In this document: positions 1-6,751 of the stretch, in pieces | Numbering within the stretch: position 1 is the stretch's first letter | How the letters are laid out: each line of letters starts with the position of its first letter | Assembly (NCBI GenBank): GCA_015688915.1 | Contig: JAATGX010000027.1 | Coordinates: 1-6,751 of the forward strand | DNA from: Desulfuromonadales bacterium | GTDB lineage: Bacteria; Desulfobacterota; Desulfuromonadia; Geobacterales; Pseudopelobacteraceae | Reading direction: 5' to 3' | DNA length: 6,751 nucleotides | Translations under genes and position numbers: made by a program | The notes under the pieces: model-generated | Told to the model about the DNA's origin: nothing | Database searches by the model: none | The model's input: only the letters and a program-made list of their open reading frames with translations

Positions 1-920
1 GCAATGGTAACCAGGCGGGCTCCGAGGGGTATGGCGTCTTCCTTCAGGCCGTCGGGATACCCGCTTCCGTTGTAGGCCTCGTGATGTCCGCGCACCATGA
101 GGCCCACGTCATGGAGTTCTTCCAACTGGTCGAACAACTCCTGTGCCCTGACGGGATGGAGCCGCTGTTCGTCCTGCGCGCCGGCCGCCAGCTCCCCGGT
201 GCCCCTTTCCGCGGCGTTGCCCGCGGTGTCCAGATTGCCCACGTCGTGCAGGAGTCCGGCCAGCCGTATCCTGGCCACGGTTTCGGCATCCAGGCCCATT
301 TTCCGGGCCGCGTCGCCGGCCAGTTCGCCGACGGTCCGGGCATGCGCGCCGTAGCGTCCCCCCATCAGTTCGAAGATACCGGAAAGCAGTTCGACAAGGT
401 GGATATAGCCGCGCAGTTTCGGGCTCCGCTCGTCAACGGACATGAGGGCCTGGCTCTTTTCCCGAATGGTGGCGACACTCTGCAACAGGCGTTTCTTCAG
501 GTTTGCGTTCCATTCCCGGAGCTGCTCCTGGGCGTCCTTCAGGGCCAGGTGCGTCCGGACGCGCGCCTGCACCACCGGGGCGCTGACCGGTTTGGTCAGA
601 TAGTCCACGGCTCCGGTTTCAAATCCCTTTGCCTCGTCCACGGCATCCCCTAGGGCGGTGACGAAGATGACCGGGATGTTCCGGGTCGCCTCATCCTCTT
701 TCAGGGTTCGGCAGACTTCATAGCCATCCATCTCCGGCATCATGACGTCCAGGAGGATCAGGTCGATGGGGGTCGTGCGGGCGATATCCAGGGCCTTGCC
801 GCCCCTCGTGGCGGCCTTGACGGTGTATTCTCCCCTGAGTATCTCTTTGAGGATATCGATGTTTTCGGGGATATCGTCCACGACCAGTATGTTTTTGGGA
901 TTGTTCGGAGTTTCGTTCAT
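1..920 (-). CDS. Response regulator with HD-GYP output domain (partial, C-terminus beyond window)
   Basis: Probable cytoplasmic two-component response regulator whose output domain belongs to the HD-GYP family (cyclic-di-GMP phosphodiesterases, RpfG type). I translated it from the ATG at 920 to the left edge: 306 complete codons with no stop. Residues about 9-125 form a REC domain with the acidic pair D15-D16, phosphoacceptor D58 in LLDVMMPEMDG, a switch Thr in FVTA and the Lys in YLTKP. A helical, probably coiled-coil linker follows (about 130-165), then the HD-GYP domain: H193, H225-D226, H255, the H279-H280 pair and GSGYPDGL (GYP at 287-289). The canonical HDxGK Lys is Asn229, and the region after it lacks the usual IxxPD-like sequence, so the enzyme may be altered or weak. 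The last conserved Asp of the family would lie outside the window. The start is supported by AAGGAG 7 bases upstream. The gene begins 28 bases after the hybrid kinase stop, so the two probably form an operon and a signalling pair. Confidence 0.93.
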   Translation of the reverse strand, partial: MNETPNNPKNILVVDDIPENIDILKEILRGEYTVKAATRGGKALDIARTTPIDLILLDVMMPEMDGYEVCRTLKEDEATRNIPVIFVTALGDAVDEAKGFETGAVDYLTKPVSAPVVQARVRTHLALKDAQEQLREWNANLKKRLLQSVATIREKSQALMSVDERSPKLRGYIHLVELLSGIFELMGGRYGAHARTVGELAGDAARKMGLDAETVARIRLAGLLHDVGNLDTAGNAAERGTGELAAGAQDEQRLHPVRAQELFDQLEELHDVGLMVRGHHEAYNGSGYPDGLKEDAIPLGARLVTI

Positions 921-927
921 GGCGCAT

Positions 928-933
928 CTCCTT
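928..933 (-). promoter_or_regulatory. Ribosome binding site of the HD-GYP response regulator
   Basis: Reading the minus strand, AAGGAG lies 7 bases before the ATG at 920, inside the 28-base gap after the kinase stop. It fixes the start of the response regulator. It also argues against an out-of-frame ATG that overlaps the SD itself. Confidence 0.75.
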
Positions 934-948
934 TTGGTACATAGCGTA

Positions 949-4555
<3,607 letters not shown>

Positions 4556-4566
<11 letters not shown>

Positions 4567-4684
4567 GCCACACCCCCCATGGTGATTGCGCCAGAAACGG
4601 GGCGGCATGGTCGCTCGTTACGCTGTGGCAGGCCTGTGGGGCATGGTCAACGGCCGGGGGACAGGGACAGGTCGGATCGTTCAT
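4556..4684 (-). CDS. Possible small ORF (42 aa) between tilS and the kinase
   Basis: An unrecognised small ORF that begins immediately after the tilS stop (TGA directly followed by ATG) and ends 11 bases inside the kinase frame if the kinase starts at GTG 4566. A strong Shine-Dalgarno GGAGGA sits in the last codons of tilS, 5 bases before the ATG. The predicted peptide starts MNDPTCPCPP and ends WGVWRER. It contains a Cys/His cluster (C6, C8, H14, C19, H20) but no signal peptide, membrane segment or family I know. Third-position G+C is about two thirds, somewhat short of what I would expect for a gene in this region. It may be a real peptide, a leader whose translation couples tilS to the kinase, or chance. 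The overlap with the kinase start favours a coupling role if it is translated at all. Confidence 0.3.
4573..4578 (-). promoter_or_regulatory. Probable ribosome binding site choosing the GTG start of the kinase
   Basis: GGGGGG on the minus strand, 6 bases before GTG 4566, can pair with the anti-SD through one G-U wobble. The alternative ATG at 4608 has only a weak GAG upstream. This is the main nucleotide argument for the shorter kinase start. Confidence 0.45.
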
Positions 4685-6097
4685 TCATTTCCTCCATGCC
4701 GGTTCGTGAGCCAGAACCGCCTTGATGACGCGTGACGATGAGCCGTCGGAACGTGAAAGGTTTGAACTGCGCAGCCCACACACCCAGATCAGTGTCTCGC
4801 CGCTGAACAGGAGCGGGATCCGGCGGCGTTGGGGGAGGGGAATCTTTTCGTCCATGAACAGGTCCTTGACCTTTTTGCTGCCGGTCATGCCGAGCGGCAC
4901 GATGCGGTCACCGTTGCGAAAGGTGCGCAGCAGCCAGGGGAAAGGGGCCTTTGTCGGGTCGAACCAGGCGCTGTCGGGCGGGAACGGGGAAAGGGCGGAC
5001 GGAGCGGGTTCGATGGTTACCGTAAGAGAGCCGCCGCCGGGGAGCGGGTAACGGCCCGGTCCCGCGATGAGCTGTTCGTCCGCGGCGGGAACCGGTGTGG
5101 CACAGGGGCGTCGCAGCAGGAGCGAACCGTATTCACGCGCGGCCGTGATGCCTTGCGGCAGGTCCAGGGATGCATTGGGATTGGGCGACTCCAGCAGGCG
5201 CTCCAGGGCCGTGATGTGCCGGCCCGAAAAGTGGTCCAGGTTGCCGGCCAGGCGGCCGAGCAGATGGCGGAAAACCCTGCGCCGCAGGGCCGGGTGCTGC
5301 CCGGCCAGCAGGTCGATGTCGCAACGGATCGTCTCCCCGTCGCCGGAACAGGACCGGTCCGCAAGATCCCCGGCAAGCCGTTCCAGCAGGTCATTCTCAT
5401 CCGCCAGCAGGGCCGCGGTGGCGGTCAGCCGCTCCCGGATTGCGGGATTGTACTGTTCCAGGAGCGGCAGCAATTCATGGCGGATCCGGTTGCGCAGGAA
5501 GGCGGTATCCCGGTTGCTGGCATCCTCGCGCCAGGTGAGGCCCCGCTCCGTCAGCCATGCCTCGATCTCGGAGCGGCTGATATTCAGCAATGGCCGGATA
5601 GAGCCGCGGCCGTTGCGATACGGCATCCCGGCCAGCCCGTCAGGGCCCGCGCCCCGCAAAAGGCGCATCAGGACGGTCTCGGCCTGGTCGTCGGCATGGT
5701 GGGCCAGGGCTACCGCCGTTGCCTGCCATGTTACACGCAACTCGTCGAAAAAGGCGATACGGGCGCGCCGGCCGGCATCCTCCAGGTTAAGCCCCTGTTG
5801 GGTGGCGTATTCCTTGACATCCAGGCGGCGGGACTCGAAGGGAATGGCGTAGCGGAGCGCCAGGTTGCGGCAGAATTCCTCGTCGGCGTCCGATTCCGGT
5901 CCGCGCAGACAGTGGTTGAGGTGGGCCGCCACGAGCCTGAGGGAAAATCCGGGCAGTCCGGCGAGCAGGTCCAGCAGGGCGGTGGAGTCGGCCCCGCCCG
6001 AAAGCCCCACGATCACCGTATCCCCCGGTTGGAAGAGGTGATGCTGCCTGACGACGCGGATGACCCGCGTTATCAGGTTGGCGCTGGACCCGTTCAC
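4685..6097 (-). CDS. tilS: tRNA(Ile)-lysidine synthetase
   Basis: TilS uses ATP and L-lysine to convert cytidine-34 of tRNA(Ile)(CAU) to lysidine, so that the tRNA is charged with isoleucine and reads AUA. It acts in the cytoplasm and is generally essential. The 470-residue product has the PP-loop ATPase motif SGGADS (33-38), HLNHCLRG (59-66), HHADDQAETVLMRLLRGAG (133-151), RPLLNISRSEIEAWL and the conserved RNRIRHELLP (202-211). A C-terminal TilS domain covers about 397-470 (DRIVPLGM, KVKDLFMDEKIP, RRRIPLL, IWVCGLR). The length suits the multi-domain form of the family. The start is GTG 6097: the frame stays open further upstream but only as a shadow of the lipoprotein gene, and no ATG lies between 6097 and the PP-loop. 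GTG overlaps the lipoprotein stop as GTGA with no good SD, suggesting translational coupling. tilS is often near hpt/ftsH in other bacteria; neither is seen here. Confidence 0.97.
   Translation of the reverse strand: MNGSSANLITRVIRVVRQHHLFQPGDTVIVGLSGGADSTALLDLLAGLPGFSLRLVAAHLNHCLRGPESDADEEFCRNLALRYAIPFESRRLDVKEYATQQGLNLEDAGRRARIAFFDELRVTWQATAVALAHHADDQAETVLMRLLRGAGPDGLAGMPYRNGRGSIRPLLNISRSEIEAWLTERGLTWREDASNRDTAFLRNRIRHELLPLLEQYNPAIRERLTATAALLADENDLLERLAGDLADRSCSGDGETIRCDIDLLAGQHPALRRRVFRHLLGRLAGNLDHFSGRHITALERLLESPNPNASLDLPQGITAAREYGSLLLRRPCATPVPAADEQLIAGPGRYPLPGGGSLTVTIEPAPSALSPFPPDSAWFDPTKAPFPWLLRTFRNGDRIVPLGMTGSKKVKDLFMDEKIPLPQRRRIPLLFSGETLIWVCGLRSSNLSRSDGSSSRVIKAVLAHEPAWRK
4690..4695 (-). 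promoter_or_regulatory. Strong Shine-Dalgarno at the 3' end of tilS
   Basis: GGAGGA on the minus strand lies within the final Trp-Arg-Lys codons of tilS, 5 bases before the ATG at 4684. It is too far from either kinase start (80 bases or more) to serve them directly. It either drives the small ORF or arises by chance from the W-R codons. Confidence 0.45.
6094..6097 (-). other. GTGA stop/start overlap between lipoprotein gene and tilS
   Basis: On the minus strand the four bases GTGA contain the tilS GTG (6097-6095) and the lipoprotein TGA (6096-6094). With no clear SD before the GTG, this is a typical arrangement for translation coupled by terminating ribosomes. Confidence 0.8.
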
Positions 6098-6717
6098 TTC
6101 GAGCCGGTCAGGGCCGTGATCTCGGGGATGACTTGCAGCATGGCGTCCTGCAACGACTGGAGCATGATCTTGTCCAGATCCTCCCGGGATGCGGACAAGA
6201 GCGTTTTGCTGTCGCGGGATGCCACCGTGAAGGTCTTGACCTTGGCGCCCTTCAGAAAGAGGTCCACATTGAACTTCAGCTCCTGCTTGGTTACATCCTT
6301 GATCGTGTCCTTGTTGAGATTCAGGGAGATCGCGATATCGCTGATTGAGATGCCGCGCGAGGCATCCGGGGGCAGGGTGGCGGCATAGGTGACGCTGTAG
6401 CCGGCATGTTTCAGTTCCAGGAGCAGCGCGTCGGTGACCCATTCCCCCAGACTGCGGTCGGCCAGGATGTCGGCCAGGTGAACGCCGTGGACGTTGTTGA
6501 TGGAGCCGATGATCCATTCGCCGCGGGAATTCCTTTTGGACGGCGCCGACCCGGCCCGGGAAACGAGGACTTCACCGTCGTGCCGGCCAAAGGAACGTTC
6601 GGTGGGGGAGTAGTTCAGGGCGATCTTCTGGTCGACCGTGGCACAACCCGAAAGGGTTGTCAGGGAAACGAGACATAAGAAAAGAATCGCCGGCAGTAAC
6701 GGATATCTGGATTTCAT
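6094..6717 (-). CDS. Putative outer-membrane lipoprotein, YajG-like in style
   Basis: A 207-residue predicted lipoprotein. It has a basic N-terminus (MKSR), a hydrophobic segment (about 7-22) and a lipobox LSGC with the lipidated Cys at 25. Ala at +2 predicts outer-membrane sorting by the Lol system in a Gram-negative cell. The mature part is soluble alpha/beta in appearance: a GEWIIGSINN strand region, a helix with LGEWVTDALLLELKHAGYSV (about 91-110), a strand-rich stretch (ISISDIAISLNLN, KFNVDLFLKG, KTFTVASR) and a C-terminal helix (DLDKIMLQSLQDAMLQVI). This order resembles YajG and related uncharacterised lipoproteins, whose function is unknown to me; the family call is tentative. The start at ATG 6717 is supported by TGAGG 9 bases upstream and by the signal peptide. 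It shares an overlapping stop/start with tilS, so the two are probably cotranscribed, with no obvious functional link. Confidence 0.88.
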   Translation of the reverse strand: MKSRYPLLPAILFLCLVSLTTLSGCATVDQKIALNYSPTERSFGRHDGEVLVSRAGSAPSKRNSRGEWIIGSINNVHGVHLADILADRSLGEWVTDALLLELKHAGYSVTYAATLPPDASRGISISDIAISLNLNKDTIKDVTKQELKFNVDLFLKGAKVKTFTVASRDSKTLLSASREDLDKIMLQSLQDAMLQVIPEITALTGSK

Positions 6718-6726
6718 GGTCGCTTA

Positions 6727-6731
6727 CCTCA
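6727..6731 (-). promoter_or_regulatory. Ribosome binding site of the lipoprotein gene
   Basis: TGAGG on the minus strand, 9 bases before ATG 6717. Only 34 bases upstream of the start are in the window, and I see no promoter in them. Confidence 0.55.
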
Positions 6732-6751
6732 CACGGATCATTTTGGCTGAA

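Noticed and set aside
4567..4608. ATG at 4608 as the kinase start
   Set aside because: Possible, but the extra 14 residues do not look like the coiled coil that follows, and its SD is weaker than that of GTG 4566. Kept as the alternative.
4629..4636. CAGGCCTG palindrome as a terminator or operator
   Set aside because: Only 8 bases with no extension of the arms and no T-tract on either strand.
4651..4681. TTGACC as a -35 element for a kinase promoter
   Set aside because: No acceptable -10 sequence follows at 16-18 bases, and no sigma-54 GG/GC pattern is present.
4829..6388. 519-codon plus-strand open frame opposite tilS and the lipoprotein gene
   Set aside because: It lies antisense to tilS, which has clear family motifs. 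It is rich in G, R, Q and A with no recognisable domain, as expected for a GC-rich shadow frame.
6098..6517. Upstream extension of tilS to the ATG at 6517
   Set aside because: The added 140 residues are an R/P/G/H-rich out-of-frame reading of the lipoprotein gene and are not part of TilS.
6724..6751. Possible 3' end of another gene (open frame ending in TAA at 6724-6726)
   Set aside because: Only eight codons are inside the window, too few to separate a real gene end from chance.

Overview
The window is a compact, GC-rich stretch (roughly 60% G+C by eye). All its well-supported genes are on the minus strand, so transcription runs from the right edge (6751) towards the left edge (1). Gene content and protein style point to a deltaproteobacterium of the Desulfuromonadota/Geobacterales type. 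The reasons are a soluble multi-PAS hybrid kinase ending in REC-REC-Hpt, an HD-GYP response regulator, and a TilS resembling Geobacter-type sequences. The assignment is inferred from remembered family resemblance, not from a search.

Layout in transcription order: (1) a small lipoprotein of unknown role (6717 to 6094); (2) tilS, tRNA(Ile)-lysidine synthetase (6097 to 4685), whose GTG start overlaps the lipoprotein stop as GTGA; (3) a roughly 120-base interval holding a possible 42-codon small ORF (4684 to 4556) with a strong Shine-Dalgarno sequence; (4) a hybrid histidine kinase of about 1205 residues (4566 to 949), with PAS-PAS-PAS-HisKA-HATPase-REC-REC-Hpt plus a C-terminal helical module; (5) after 28 bases, a REC/HD-GYP response regulator (920 to beyond base 1), cut by the window edge. 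No gene-free stretch exceeds 300 bases, and I saw no rRNA, tRNA, mobile element, CRISPR array or convincing intrinsic terminator. The long plus-strand open frames are antisense shadows of these genes.

Most interesting reading: the second PAS domain of the kinase closely matches the FixL heme-PAS signature. It has a His in an HDGY motif and, exactly 20 residues later, an Arg in a GSGR motif, matching the proximal heme ligand and distal Arg of Bradyrhizobium FixL. Next to it lies a response regulator whose output is an HD-GYP (cyclic-di-GMP phosphodiesterase) domain. A reasonable model is a soluble oxygen- or gas-responsive phosphorelay that controls cyclic-di-GMP. The HD-GYP domain is atypical, with HDVGN instead of HDxGK, so its catalytic activity is uncertain.
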